Assembly (NCBI GenBank): GCA_045639185.1
Contig: JAZUCO010000023.1
Location: 1 to 13,946 of the forward strand
Direction: 5' to 3'
Length of the DNA: 13,946 bases
From: UBA1081 sp045639185
GTDB lineage: Bacteria > Bacillota > Clostridia > Oscillospirales > Acutalibacteraceae
The position numbers were made by a program, and so were the translations under genes. Below the pieces are notes generated by a model. The model did no database searches, was not told the origin of the DNA, and worked only from the letters and a program-made list of their open reading frames with translations. Positions 1 through 7,151 of this stretch are shown one piece after another. Each line of letters opens with the position of its first letter. Position 1 is the first letter of the stretch.

Positions 1-1
1 A

Positions 2-1213
2 AGTGTTGAAGAAAACCTTGATCTCTTTGAAAGAATGAAGAACGGTGAATTCCCCGAGGGAAGCCACGTTCTCAGAGCAAAAATCGATATGGCGTCACCC
101 AACATCGTTATGCGTGACCCCGTTATCTACAGAATTATGTATGTAAACCACCACCAGACAGGTGACAAGTGGTGTATTTATCCTATGTACGACTTCGTAC
201 ATCCCCTTTCAGACGCAAGAGAAGAGGTAACATACTCTCTCTGCACACTTGAATTTGAAAATAACAGAGCAGTTTATGACTGGTTTGTAAAGGAAATCGG
301 CTTTGCAGAGCCTCCCCGTCAGATTGAGTTTGCAAGACTCAACCTCAACTACTGCCTTACAAGTAAGAGAAAGTGTATGAAGCTTGTTACTTCAGGCATC
401 GTTAACGGCTGGGATGACCCCAGAATGGCTACACTCTGCGGTATGAGAAGACGTGGCTACCCTGCACAGGCTATCCGTGATTTCGTAGACAAAATCGGTG
501 TTTCAAAGGCAAACAGCGTTGTTGACTACGGTCTTCTTGAGTCCTGCGTAAGAGATTGCCTCAACGCATCTGCACCCAGAGCAATGGCTGTCCTTGAACC
601 CCTCAAGGTAGTTATTGACAATATGCCCGACGATTTCACAGATACTCTTGAAACAGATATTCACCCCGACCATCCCGAAATGGGCAAGAGAGAGGTTGTT
701 TTCGGCAAGGAGCTTTACATTGAAAAGAGCGACTTTATGATTGAACCTCCCAAGAAGTATTTCAGACTTTTCCCCGGCAACGAAGTGCGTCTCAAGGGTG
801 CATATTTCGTTAAGTGCGTGGGCTACGATGTTGACGAAAACGGCGAAGTTACCTGCGTTCACTGTACTTATGACCCCGAATCAAGAGGCGGTAACTCACC
901 TGACGGCAGAAACGCAAAGGCCCCATGCCATTGGGTAAATGCAGCTGACTGCAAGAAGGCAGAAGTGCGTCTTTATGACAGACTTTTCAACGTTCCCAAC
1001 CCCTCTGACGAATCAAACGGTGACTTCACAAACAACCTGAATCCCGATTCACTTATCGTGACAGAATGCCTCCTTGAAGGCGGTCTTTCCGACCTTAAAG
1101 CAGGTGACACATTCCAGTTTATGCGTCAGGGTTACTTCTGCGTAGACAAGGATTCATCAGACGAGAAGATTGTTCTCAACAGAACAGTCCAGCTCAATTC
1201 TTCCTGGAAGTGA
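2..1213 (+). CDS. glnS: Glutamine--tRNA ligase (GlnRS), 3' part; N-terminus outside window
   Basis: GlnRS joins glutamine to tRNA(Gln) using ATP, in the cytoplasm. The frame is open from base 2, so the visible part is 403 codons and the N-terminal HIGH-containing segment lies upstream; the bacterial enzyme is about 550 residues. Visible family signatures, in order, are NLDLFERMKNGEFPEGSHVL, the CIYPMYDFVHPLSDA block (about 150-200), the class I KMSKS-equivalent LTSKRK (356-373, like VMSKR in E. coli GlnRS), the VNGWDDPRMATLCGMRRRGY block after it, and the two beta-barrel anticodon-binding domains ending in the QGYFCVDKDSS block. The ATG at 35 is internal, since homology continues upstream of it. 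GlnRS is not universal in Firmicutes, many of which make Gln-tRNA by amidation with GatCAB; having it is known in some Clostridia. The next gene starts 4 nt after the stop, suggesting one transcript. Confidence 0.96.
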   Translation, partial: SVEENLDLFERMKNGEFPEGSHVLRAKIDMASPNIVMRDPVIYRIMYVNHHQTGDKWCIYPMYDFVHPLSDAREEVTYSLCTLEFENNRAVYDWFVKEIGFAEPPRQIEFARLNLNYCLTSKRKCMKLVTSGIVNGWDDPRMATLCGMRRRGYPAQAIRDFVDKIGVSKANSVVDYGLLESCVRDCLNASAPRAMAVLEPLKVVIDNMPDDFTDTLETDIHPDHPEMGKREVVFGKELYIEKSDFMIEPPKKYFRLFPGNEVRLKGAYFVKCVGYDVDENGEVTCVHCTYDPESRGGNSPDGRNAKAPCHWVNAADCKKAEVRLYDRLFNVPNPSDESNGDFTNNLNPDSLIVTECLLEGGLSDLKAGDTFQFMRQGYFCVDKDSSDEKIVLNRTVQLNSSWK

Positions 1214-1217
1214 TATT

Positions 1218-1904
1218 ATGAAAATTGTTTATAAAATCTCAAATCTTATTGCGGGACTTGCAATTATTCCCGTAGTGTTCTTTCTGCCTATGTTCAGATT
1301 CATTGCAAAGGTCAGCATCGGCTCAGACAATCAGCTTTTGTCAATGCTGGGCGGTCTTCTCGGCAACGCATTTGACGTTAACACAATCATCGAAAACGTT
1401 ACGGGCATAAACATTGAAGAACTCCCCGAATTTTACACAATTCCCGAACTTTACGAAATGTTTATGGGTGAGAATGCAAACGGTGCTTTCTCAGGATTCG
1501 ATTTCTCTGTTGTTCCCGAAGAAATGAAGACTCAGTTCATTCTTTTTGCAGTTTTCTTCCTTGTGGCAATTTTCTTCACATTCGTGACAATGATTTCAGG
1601 CGTTTTTGCAAAGAAAATCACAGTTCCCTGCGTAACATCTGCTCTTGCACTCGCATCAGGCATCGCATCAAAGATGATTTTCACAAATGCCGTAGCTCCC
1701 CTTATCTCAGGTGTCACATCTGTCACAACTCTTCTCACAGGTGTGCCTGCTCTGGCAAGCTACAAGAGTGTGCTCAAGTATCTTGATTTTGACATCAGAA
1801 TTCTTGAACTCAGCCACGCTTTCACAGTGATTATTATCATTCTTGCGGCAATTTTCATCCTCAATGTGGCATTCAGACTCGCACTTAGTGTGAAAGATGC
1901 TTAA
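1218..1904 (+). CDS. Hypothetical integral membrane protein (228 aa)
   Basis: I do not recognise a family. The 228-residue product has about four hydrophobic segments: roughly residues 7-27 (around IAGLAIIPVVFFLPMF), 108-134 (around FILFAVFFLVAIFFTFV), a weaker one near 140-165, and 203-224 (around FTVIIIILAAIFIL). Between the first two lies a polar loop of about 80 residues rich in Asp, Glu and Asn (NTIIENVTGINIEELPEFY region), probably facing outward. I chose the ATG at 1218 because it follows the glnS stop by 4 nt and has a GGAAG Shine-Dalgarno-like stretch at 1206-1210 inside the end of glnS; an upstream in-frame start at 1170 would overlap glnS. The spacing suggests co-transcription with glnS, but no functional link is evident. 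No GC-rich terminator is visible after the stop; the following ~60 bp are very AT-rich. Confidence 0.8.
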   Translation: MKIVYKISNLIAGLAIIPVVFFLPMFRFIAKVSIGSDNQLLSMLGGLLGNAFDVNTIIENVTGINIEELPEFYTIPELYEMFMGENANGAFSGFDFSVVPEEMKTQFILFAVFFLVAIFFTFVTMISGVFAKKITVPCVTSALALASGIASKMIFTNAVAPLISGVTSVTTLLTGVPALASYKSVLKYLDFDIRILELSHAFTVIIIILAAIFILNVAFRLALSVKDA

Positions 1905-1961
1905 AATTGTTACGAAAGTAAAAACTTTTAGCATTATTTTTAATAAATAATAAAAATACTC

Positions 1962-1990
1962 TTGCATTATTTATTTTTATATTATATAAT
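1962..1990 (+). promoter_or_regulatory. Sigma-A promoter for the dockerin lipase-like gene
   Basis: TTGCAT (1962-1967), a 17-bp spacer, then a perfect TATAAT (1985-1990), in a strongly AT-rich tract. The expected transcript starts near 1997, leaving a leader of about 75 nt before the ATG at 2074. Confidence 0.8.
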
Positions 1991-2007
1991 ACTTGAGTAA
2001 ATATATT

Positions 2008-2051
2008 GGACTACCTTGTAGTCCGGATACATATAAACGGTTAACCCCGTT
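2008..2051 (+). promoter_or_regulatory. Structured 5' leader (two hairpins)
   Basis: Within the predicted leader, GGACTAC (2008-2014) and GTAGTCC (2018-2024) form a perfect 7-bp stem with loop CTT. A second stem pairs AACGG (2036-2040) with CCGTT (2047-2051); an alternative pairing of GGTTAAC (2039-2045) with GTTAAACC (2049-2056) is also possible. No T-run follows either hairpin, so neither looks like an intrinsic terminator. The GGAGG ribosome binding site (2061-2065) lies just downstream. mRNA protection or a translational switch are possible roles; I do not recognise a known riboswitch. Confidence 0.4.
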
Positions 2052-2073
2052 AAACCATAAGGAGGCAAAACTT

Positions 2074-3963
2074 ATGATCAAGAAAATCTCAAGGAAGGTT
2101 ATTTCCTGTATTCTTGCAGTTATTATGCTCGTGGGCGTTTCAGCTACTGCTTTTGCTGCAGAAGATTACAACGGCAATCCCGTTATCGTTATCAACGGTA
2201 TTGACAATAACCCCATCTACGCAAATCCCGGCACAACAGGTGCAGCAAAGGTATTCCCCCCCTCAGATCTTACAATGGTTGCTATGACAGCTCAGATGTA
2301 CGTTGACGGTATCGTTGCTCTCGCATCAGGTGAATACACAGAAGTTATGAACTTCTTTGTAGGCTCACAGGTTTACGAAGCAATGGAAAAAATCCAGCTC
2401 AACCGTGACGGCACATCAAAGAGTGAAAATCTCGGCCCCAAGGTTTACAGCCATTCACTTTCATACTACTACACAGCAGACGATTTCGAAACAATCGCAG
2501 GCAACATCGGTATCGGTATGGGTGACAGACTCGGTTACGACAATGTTTACGTTTTCACATACGACTGGAGAATTGACCCCATCGAAAGCGCATCAAAGCT
2601 TGACGAGTTCATTCAGACTGTAAAGGCTAACTCAAGAAAAGAACAGGTTTCAATCATCTCAGAAGGTTTCGGTTCATCAGTTGCTACTGCTTACATTGCA
2701 GAGTACTATGAAAACGCAACAGCAGACATTGACAACTTCGTTACAGTTAACTCTGCAGCACTCGGTACTTCTCTTATCGGTGACCTTTTCACAGGCAGAC
2801 TTACACGTTCAATTATGCCCTCAAAGGTAAGAGCTACAGAAAGTGCTTTCATTCGTTACGTCAACGACTTCTCAGATAACCCCGTAACTTGGTTCGCAGG
2901 CTGGCTTTCACTTTACATCCTTAACAAAAACTGGGAAACATATGATTTCATCACAGCCGTTAACGCAATGATGGGTCACGTTGTAGATCCTCTCTACGAC
3001 AACTATCTCAGAGATATGCTTAAGGACTTCACAGGTCTCTGGGCAATGGTTCCCACAGATTACTATGAAGAAGCTATGGACTTTATGTTCATGAGTGACG
3101 ATTCAACTTACGGTGACTACAACTCAGACCTTCAGGAAAGAATCCAGGCTTACAAGAACATTCAGGAAAGCTCTGCAGAAATCCTTAACAAGGCTAAGTC
3201 AGAAGGCACCAACATCAACGTTGTTTCTTCATGGGACATTCAGCTTATCCCCATCGGTGATAACTCAGCATCAGACGAAGAACTCTTCGGTATCTCTGCA
3301 CAGAGTGACGGACTTATCGATACATACTACTCAAGCTTCGGTGGCTGGACAATCCCCCTTAACGACGTAGGTGCTGCTGCTCAGAACAAGGATCAGAGAA
3401 ACACAGAGGGCGAATGTGAAAACCACAACCACCTCAATGCTGTTTATGATACACTTAATCCCGAACACAGTGCAGGCGCTATCTGTCACTACCTCGATGC
3501 TTCAACTTGTGCTCTTCCCGATAACACATGGTTCATCAGAAATATGAAGCACGGTACATTTGATACAGCAAGCAACTCAATGGACTTCCTTGAATACCTC
3601 GCAACTGCTGAAAAGACTATCACAGTTTACTCAGGCAGCGGTATTTACAGACAGTTCATGGCTTGCAACAGATACGTTAAGCCCCATTACATTGATGTAT
3701 TTGATACACCTGATATAGATCCCTATCTCCTCGGTGATGCTAACTGCGACGGCAAGATCAACGCTATCGACGCAAGACTTGTTCTTCGTATTTCAGCTAA
3801 GCTTGAACCCTATCCCGCAGTTGACACAGCATACTTCAAGAATGCAGATATCAACGGTGACGGTGTTCTCACAGCAGCTGATGCTCGTATCATCCTCAGA
3901 TGTTCAGCAGGTCTTGCTAATCCCAAGGACTATCAACACACTCAGGATCTTCCCGAGAAATAA
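2074..3963 (+). CDS. Secreted LCAT/lipase-fold protein with C-terminal type I dockerin; nucleophile Ser apparently replaced by Gly
   Basis: A 629-residue exported protein. Start ATG 2074 follows AAGGAGG by a normal spacing; a start at 1993 would put 27 odd residues before a clear signal peptide (MIKKISRK, hydrophobic core, cleavage near ATAFA-AED, residue 28). The body resembles LCAT-like alpha/beta hydrolases: strand VIVING near residue 35, the VYVFTYDWR block (about 155-163), and strand QVSIIS leading into the nucleophile elbow. That elbow reads SEGFG (196-200), so Gly198 sits where GxSxG lipases have Ser. Candidate acid Asp412 (SDGLID) and His493 (KHGTF) remain. Residues about 552-617 form a dockerin with two Ca-binding repeats, DANCDGKINAID and DINGDGVLTAAD, each followed by DAR..LR, which would bind a cohesin. 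It is a paralogue of the gene at 9237-11057, sharing the WAMV, SDG and CA(L/F)P..TWF blocks. It may be a non-catalytic binding protein or use another nucleophile; substrate unknown. Confidence 0.85.
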   Translation: MIKKISRKVISCILAVIMLVGVSATAFAAEDYNGNPVIVINGIDNNPIYANPGTTGAAKVFPPSDLTMVAMTAQMYVDGIVALASGEYTEVMNFFVGSQVYEAMEKIQLNRDGTSKSENLGPKVYSHSLSYYYTADDFETIAGNIGIGMGDRLGYDNVYVFTYDWRIDPIESASKLDEFIQTVKANSRKEQVSIISEGFGSSVATAYIAEYYENATADIDNFVTVNSAALGTSLIGDLFTGRLTRSIMPSKVRATESAFIRYVNDFSDNPVTWFAGWLSLYILNKNWETYDFITAVNAMMGHVVDPLYDNYLRDMLKDFTGLWAMVPTDYYEEAMDFMFMSDDSTYGDYNSDLQERIQAYKNIQESSAEILNKAKSEGTNINVVSSWDIQLIPIGDNSASDEELFGISAQSDGLIDTYYSSFGGWTIPLNDVGAAAQNKDQRNTEGECENHNHLNAVYDTLNPEHSAGAICHYLDASTCALPDNTWFIRNMKHGTFDTASNSMDFLEYLATAEKTITVYSGSGIYRQFMACNRYVKPHYIDVFDTPDIDPYLLGDANCDGKINAIDARLVLRISAKLEPYPAVDTAYFKNADINGDGVLTAADARIILRCSAGLANPKDYQHTQDLPEK

Positions 3964-3975
3964 TTAAAACTTACT

Positions 3976-4007
3976 AAACCGTCGGATTTACCGGCGGTTT
4001 ATTTTTT
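3976..4007 (+). terminator. Intrinsic terminator of the dockerin gene
   Basis: AAACCGTCGG (3976-3985) pairs with CCGGCGGTTT (3991-4000) as a 10-bp stem (one G-T pair) with loop ATTTA, followed by a T-run at 4002-4007. It starts 12 nt after the stop codon. Confidence 0.9.
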
Positions 4008-4067
4008 CACACAATTATCCCCTTTCGCATAAGATGAAGTGTAAACTCAAGGAAAGGGGGTAAAACA

Positions 4068-4211
4068 ATGAACTTTCTCTGCAACAATAACTACTCATGG
4101 ATCATCATCCTTGTAATCATCGCAATCTTCTTCTGCAACAACGATTGCGGCACAAGCGGTATCAGCAATTCAGGCTGTGGCTGCGGCAATTCAGGTTGCG
4201 GCTGCTGCTAA
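4068..4211 (+). CDS. Small Cys-rich single-pass membrane protein (47 aa)
   Basis: This short gene starts at ATG 4068 with a strong GGAAAGGGGG ribosome binding site (4051-4060) seven bases upstream and stops with TAA at 4209. The product has three parts: a short N-terminus MNFLCNNNYS, one hydrophobic segment WIIILVIIAIFF (residues 11-22), and a polar tail with Cys at positions 23, 27, 35, 37, 44, 46 and 47 in a Cys-Gly pattern (GCGCGNSGCGCC at the end). In all, 8 of 47 residues are Cys. Its own terminator follows 26 nt after the stop, so it is a compact monocistronic unit. I recall tiny membrane proteins with CGC-rich tails from other Clostridia but know no proven function. Metal binding, disulfide cross-linking or a spore/envelope role are conjecture. 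Confidence 0.75.
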   Translation: MNFLCNNNYSWIIILVIIAIFFCNNDCGTSGISNSGCGCGNSGCGCC

Positions 4212-4237
4212 TGTTAAATAAAACAAAGACTTCCAAA

Positions 4238-4269
4238 GTCCGCCACCAAGCCCGTGGCGGGCGTTTTTT
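4238..4269 (+). terminator. Intrinsic terminator, probably acting in both directions
   Basis: GTCCGCCAC (4238-4246) pairs with GTGGCGGGC (4254-4262) in a 9-bp stem, then TTTTTT at 4264-4269 ends transcripts of the Cys-rich gene. An adjacent small hairpin, GACTT (4228-4232) with AAGTC (4236-4240), is followed on the - strand by a T-rich tract (complement of 4216-4227) and could stop transcripts of the convergent gene. The T-run overlaps the stop codon of the - strand gene at 4268-4270. Confidence 0.8.
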
Positions 4270-5080
4270 ATCTTCTCTTGGTCTTTGTGGGATCGAGTGC
4301 ATATGCCCGTTTCATAGCCGTTTCAATGTCGTATGAGGGCTGTGCAGGAGCCTTTTTCACGTTGTAATTATTGGCAAACACATACAGATGCCCAAGGTGT
4401 CCCGTGCGGTATTTAGGGTCACCCGTGGCTATTTTAACGGACAATTCATCAATCACGACATCTGCGAAGCTGTACTGACTGCAGAATGCCTTGTACTCAT
4501 CGTCCGTAATAAAGACATTGTTTAATTTTCCGTGTGCGTGTGCGTGCGCTACACTCTCACACTCTCTCATTCTCTCATTCTCTTCATTCTCTTCAATCTT
4601 ACAATCTATAGGTGTGGTTACTTCTTGGTTAGTTATTGGTTGACTCGTGGTTACTTCTTGGTTAGTTTCCGGTTGGCTCCCGGTTACCTCTTGGTTATCA
4701 TTCGGTTTCTTTGCGGTTGATTCAGCTTCACTGAACAGCGATTCTCCTTGCCATTTTGAATAATTGACAACAGTAAACACATTGACTTTTCCGACTTTTC
4801 TTTTTGTTACTTCATTGGTTGATAAAAGGTGTTTCAACGCAGTTTTCACCTGCTGTACACCGAGTCCCGTCTGAACAGCAATAAACTCCTGAGAGGCAAG
4901 TACGTCTCCCCTTCTTATAACATCACCTTTATATGGTTGGTCTTTTCTGTTGGCGGTGAGCAGAAGGTGCATAAACACTCTGAACGTATTTGTATCGCTG
5001 TACCACTCCCAGTCAAGCATAGAATAATATATCTTTAGAAATATCTTTTTTCTTACATCAGATTGATAATTTTCACTCAT
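4268..5080 (-). CDS. Phage-type replication protein (winged-helix N-terminal domain), isolated copy
   Basis: A 270-residue protein resembling replication/replisome-organizer proteins of Firmicutes phages. Residues about 10-118 carry the typical block: IYYSMLDWEWYSDTNTFRVF, HLLLTANR, IRRGDVLAS, then the winged helix TGLGVQQVKTALKHLLSTNEVTKR and the closing VVNYSKWQ. A linker (about 120-170) contains three copies of an 11-residue repeat based on NQEVTTSQPIT, then the acidic EENEENERMRE stretch and HAHAHAHG. The C-terminal ~70 residues (NNVFITDDEYKAFCSQY onward) resemble a helical domain found at the end of other phage and plasmid proteins in Clostridia. Start ATG 5080 was chosen because GGAGGG lies just upstream; the longer frame from 5167 lacks such a site. 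No integrase, capsid, repressor or DnaC-like loader is next to it, so it looks like a prophage or plasmid remnant, or a domesticated gene. Such proteins bind an origin and recruit helicase in their home element. Confidence 0.82.
   Translation of the reverse strand: MSENYQSDVRKKIFLKIYYSMLDWEWYSDTNTFRVFMHLLLTANRKDQPYKGDVIRRGDVLASQEFIAVQTGLGVQQVKTALKHLLSTNEVTKRKVGKVNVFTVVNYSKWQGESLFSEAESTAKKPNDNQEVTGSQPETNQEVTTSQPITNQEVTTPIDCKIEENEENERMRECESVAHAHAHGKLNNVFITDDEYKAFCSQYSFADVVIDELSVKIATGDPKYRTGHLGHLYVFANNYNVKKAPAQPSYDIETAMKRAYALDPTKTKRR
4614..4712 (-). repeat. 33-bp tandem repeat (x3) in the replication-protein linker
   Basis: Units start near 4614, 4647 and 4680 on the + strand, each beginning (G/C)(T/C)GGTTAC(T/C)TCTTGGTTA. 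The period of 33 bp equals 11 codons, so copy-number change would keep the frame. The third copy is the most diverged. Confidence 0.8.
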
Positions 5081-5188
5081 TAAAACAATCCCTCCATATA
5101 TACTACCAACAAGCCGTTTTGACCCACTTTTTCCGGGTCGATCTGAGTCTTTCAGACAATTATTCACGGATTGTTTACAAAAGAGGGC

Positions 5189-5221
5189 AAAAAAATAAGC
5201 GAGGGGTTTAATCCTCGCTTA
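5189..5221 (-). terminator. Intrinsic terminator of the downstream foldase gene
   Basis: On the - strand AAGCGAGG pairs with CCTCGCTT (5213-5220 and 5197-5204) with an 8-nt loop, extendable by one A-T pair, followed by seven T residues (complement of 5189-5195). It begins 20 nt after the stop codon at 5241. Confidence 0.9.
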
Positions 5222-5240
5222 AATTCATATCTGATTAATA

Positions 5241-7052
5241 TTACAGACCGTAGCCTTCGATTGTCTTGAGGCAAGCCTTACGAACCTGCTTAACAATGAA
5301 TTCTTTTCTTTCGATAGCGTCTTCACCGAACTGCTTTTCAAATTCTGTCTGTTCCTTATCCCAATCTTCTGCAACAAGTTCATCAAGAATTGTGTTGTAC
5401 CAGAGGGGATTTTCATCCTGCTTTGAGAAGTACATTACGTGATAGCCGTATTCTGACTCGATAATGCCTGTAGCACCGGGTTCTCTCTTTTCACCCTTGT
5501 ATGAGCCTTCAGCAAATGCCCAATCTTCGAACTCTGCAACATACTGACCGTCGTTACGCATTCCTTCAAGAAGACCGCCGTTTGAAGCTGAACCTGTATC
5601 GTCTGTGTGCTTGCTTGCAAGTTCTGCGAAGTAGTTTTCATCAGCCTTGCCGCTTGCATTTTCCTTGATATAGTTCTTATAAGTATCGAGAATTGAAACA
5701 GCTTCGCTTTCGCATTCAGCCTTAACCTTGTCTGAAACAAGTGTTGTTTCTTCTGCATCAGAAGTATCTTCACCGCTTACAGTTTCAGCATTCTTAGCTG
5801 TTGTTGTTTCGGGGAACTTAACAAGAATGTGACGTACGTCTGTGCTCTTGTCGTTATCCTGATAGGGAGTATCCAATGCAAAGATGATGTAAACGTCCTT
5901 TGCGTCAGAGCTTACGAAGTACTTCATATCGCCGTATTCTCTTACATAATTGCCGTCTTTATCTGTTTCGAAGAGCCAGTTAGCAGCTTCTTTGTTAACG
6001 TTTGTCTGGATTGTTTCCTTATCAAGCTTGTCAACCTTTGTTGCCTGATCCTTCTTGTAGTTTTCGTAGTCTTTGTCTTTTTCACCGATTGTTTCGAGAA
6101 CTACCTTTTTGAATGTTTCTTCTGTGTAGTTGCTTTCTGCCTTAACTTTTTCGATGAAAGCCTTAGCTTTAGCTTCTTCCTTATAAACCTTTGTTGTTGA
6201 AGTTGAAAGACCTGTTGCGCCTTCTTCAGCTGCTTCTGAGCTTACTTCTTCACCCTTGCTTTCGATATCGATTGTGAACCATCTGAAAGCAACAACGTCA
6301 TAAGCTGTCTTATCTTCTGCATAGAGCTTGTTGATTTCATCAGCGCCGTGATTCTTCTTGAGTTCTTCCTGTCTCTGTTCCTGATAGATAGTAACGAACT
6401 GCTGTTCTTCAAGAACTTCTCTGAAGAGCTTTTCTGTAACACCCTTACCGTAGTAACGGCCAAGGAATCTTGAAACTGAGTAGTCGCCCTTGATTGAATC
6501 AAAGCTTGCAACTGCGTCATCGATTTCTGTCTTTGCAGCATCTGTGAGTTCGAGATTTGCATCAACAGCGAGAGCGTAATATCTCTTAACAGTTGCCATA
6601 TAATCGATAGCTTCGTTAAGGAAATATTCATCCCAAGTGATGGTTGTGTTGTCGTCTACAGTCTTTTTCTGAGCGTCGGGAGCAACAGAAATGTCGTAAC
6701 CTGTGAACATTTTGCCGTAGCCTTCACCATACTGAGATTCGTAGCTGTTAGCTGTCTGATAAGTATTGTTGAACATCTGCATATAATACAGAGTAAGTTC
6801 AGCCATTGAGTAAGACTGACCATCAATTACAACTGCCTTTGCAAGCTGCTGAGGTACACCGAAGAAATTGAGTGATGCAAATACGATTGCACAGCAAAGA
6901 GCAACTGAAATAACAATCTTCACTGCCTTGTTTGCTGCCTGCTTAGCTGCAAAGCTGCTCTTTTTCTTGGCATTCTGTTTTGCCTGCTTGGCTATTCTTT
7001 CCTTGCGCTCCTGACGATATGCGTCGAGAGCTGCTTTTTCATTCTTGTCCAT
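5241..7052 (-). CDS. Membrane-anchored parvulin-type peptidyl-prolyl isomerase (SurA/PrsA-like foldase)
   Basis: A 603-residue extracytoplasmic foldase. Order: a basic cytoplasmic tail (residues 1-47, 14 Lys/Arg against 5 acidic, with a QAKQNAKKK stretch), one transmembrane anchor at about 44-66 (KIVISVALCCAIVFASLNFF), a SurA-N-like helical region (about 70-380), then a parvulin domain at about 404-545. The parvulin domain shows DVRHILVKF (His408), GGLLEGM, FAEGSYKGE, and ESEYGYHVMYF (His538), the two His being the family's conserved active-site residues. Such proteins catalyse cis-trans isomerisation of prolyl bonds and chaperone exported proteins. No lipobox is evident, so it differs from lipoprotein PrsA of Bacillus. 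I start at ATG 7052, which has AAAGGTG just upstream; a GTG at 7061 overlaps that site. The gene lies 99 bp downstream of its paralogue at 7152-8822, same strand, and ends in a strong terminator. A weaker promoter in the gap could give separate expression. Confidence 0.88.
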   Translation of the reverse strand: MDKNEKAALDAYRQERKERIAKQAKQNAKKKSSFAAKQAANKAVKIVISVALCCAIVFASLNFFGVPQQLAKAVVIDGQSYSMAELTLYYMQMFNNTYQTANSYESQYGEGYGKMFTGYDISVAPDAQKKTVDDNTTITWDEYFLNEAIDYMATVKRYYALAVDANLELTDAAKTEIDDAVASFDSIKGDYSVSRFLGRYYGKGVTEKLFREVLEEQQFVTIYQEQRQEELKKNHGADEINKLYAEDKTAYDVVAFRWFTIDIESKGEEVSSEAAEEGATGLSTSTTKVYKEEAKAKAFIEKVKAESNYTEETFKKVVLETIGEKDKDYENYKKDQATKVDKLDKETIQTNVNKEAANWLFETDKDGNYVREYGDMKYFVSSDAKDVYIIFALDTPYQDNDKSTDVRHILVKFPETTTAKNAETVSGEDTSDAEETTLVSDKVKAECESEAVSILDTYKNYIKENASGKADENYFAELASKHTDDTGSASNGGLLEGMRNDGQYVAEFEDWAFAEGSYKGEKREPGATGIIESEYGYHVMYFSKQDENPLWYNTILDELVAEDWDKEQTEFEKQFGEDAIERKEFIVKQVRKACLKTIEGYGL

Positions 7053-7096
7053 AATAAACACCTTTCAACAAGTTGAATTAGTATATAACCTTATAT

Positions 7097-7125
7097 ATTT
7101 TACTATATTTTTAAGAAATATACAA
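7097..7125 (-). promoter_or_regulatory. Probable sigma-A promoter for the parvulin gene
   Basis: Reading the - strand: TTGTAT (7125-7120), a 17-bp spacer, TAAAAT (7102-7097). The -10 matches at 5 of 6 positions but the -35 only at 3. The same TTGTAT hexamer and spacer occur upstream of the paralogous gene at 8856-8884. AT-rich surroundings make this call moderate. Confidence 0.5.
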
Positions 7126-7151
7126 GTCTTTTGCTAAAATTTCTCAGCCTA

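Noticed and set aside
503..862. - strand open frame opposite glnS
   Set aside because: It lies fully inside a well-conserved aminoacyl-tRNA synthetase gene and has no recognisable protein features; it is a shadow of codon bias.
1905..1960. Terminator after the glnS-linked membrane gene
   Set aside because: The sequence is AT-rich with only imperfect A/T pairings and no GC stem; termination here cannot be supported.
4008..4035. Possible late sporulation-sigma promoter (CATAAGAT with an upstream AC) before the Cys-rich gene
   Set aside because: The match is short and degenerate and the spacing was fitted by eye. No sigma-A promoter is clear there either, so I leave the promoter unassigned.
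5122..5140. Inverted repeat GACCC/GGGTC upstream of the replication protein as an operator
   Set aside because: Only five base pairs with a 9-nt gap, and no clear promoter next to it; too weak to call.
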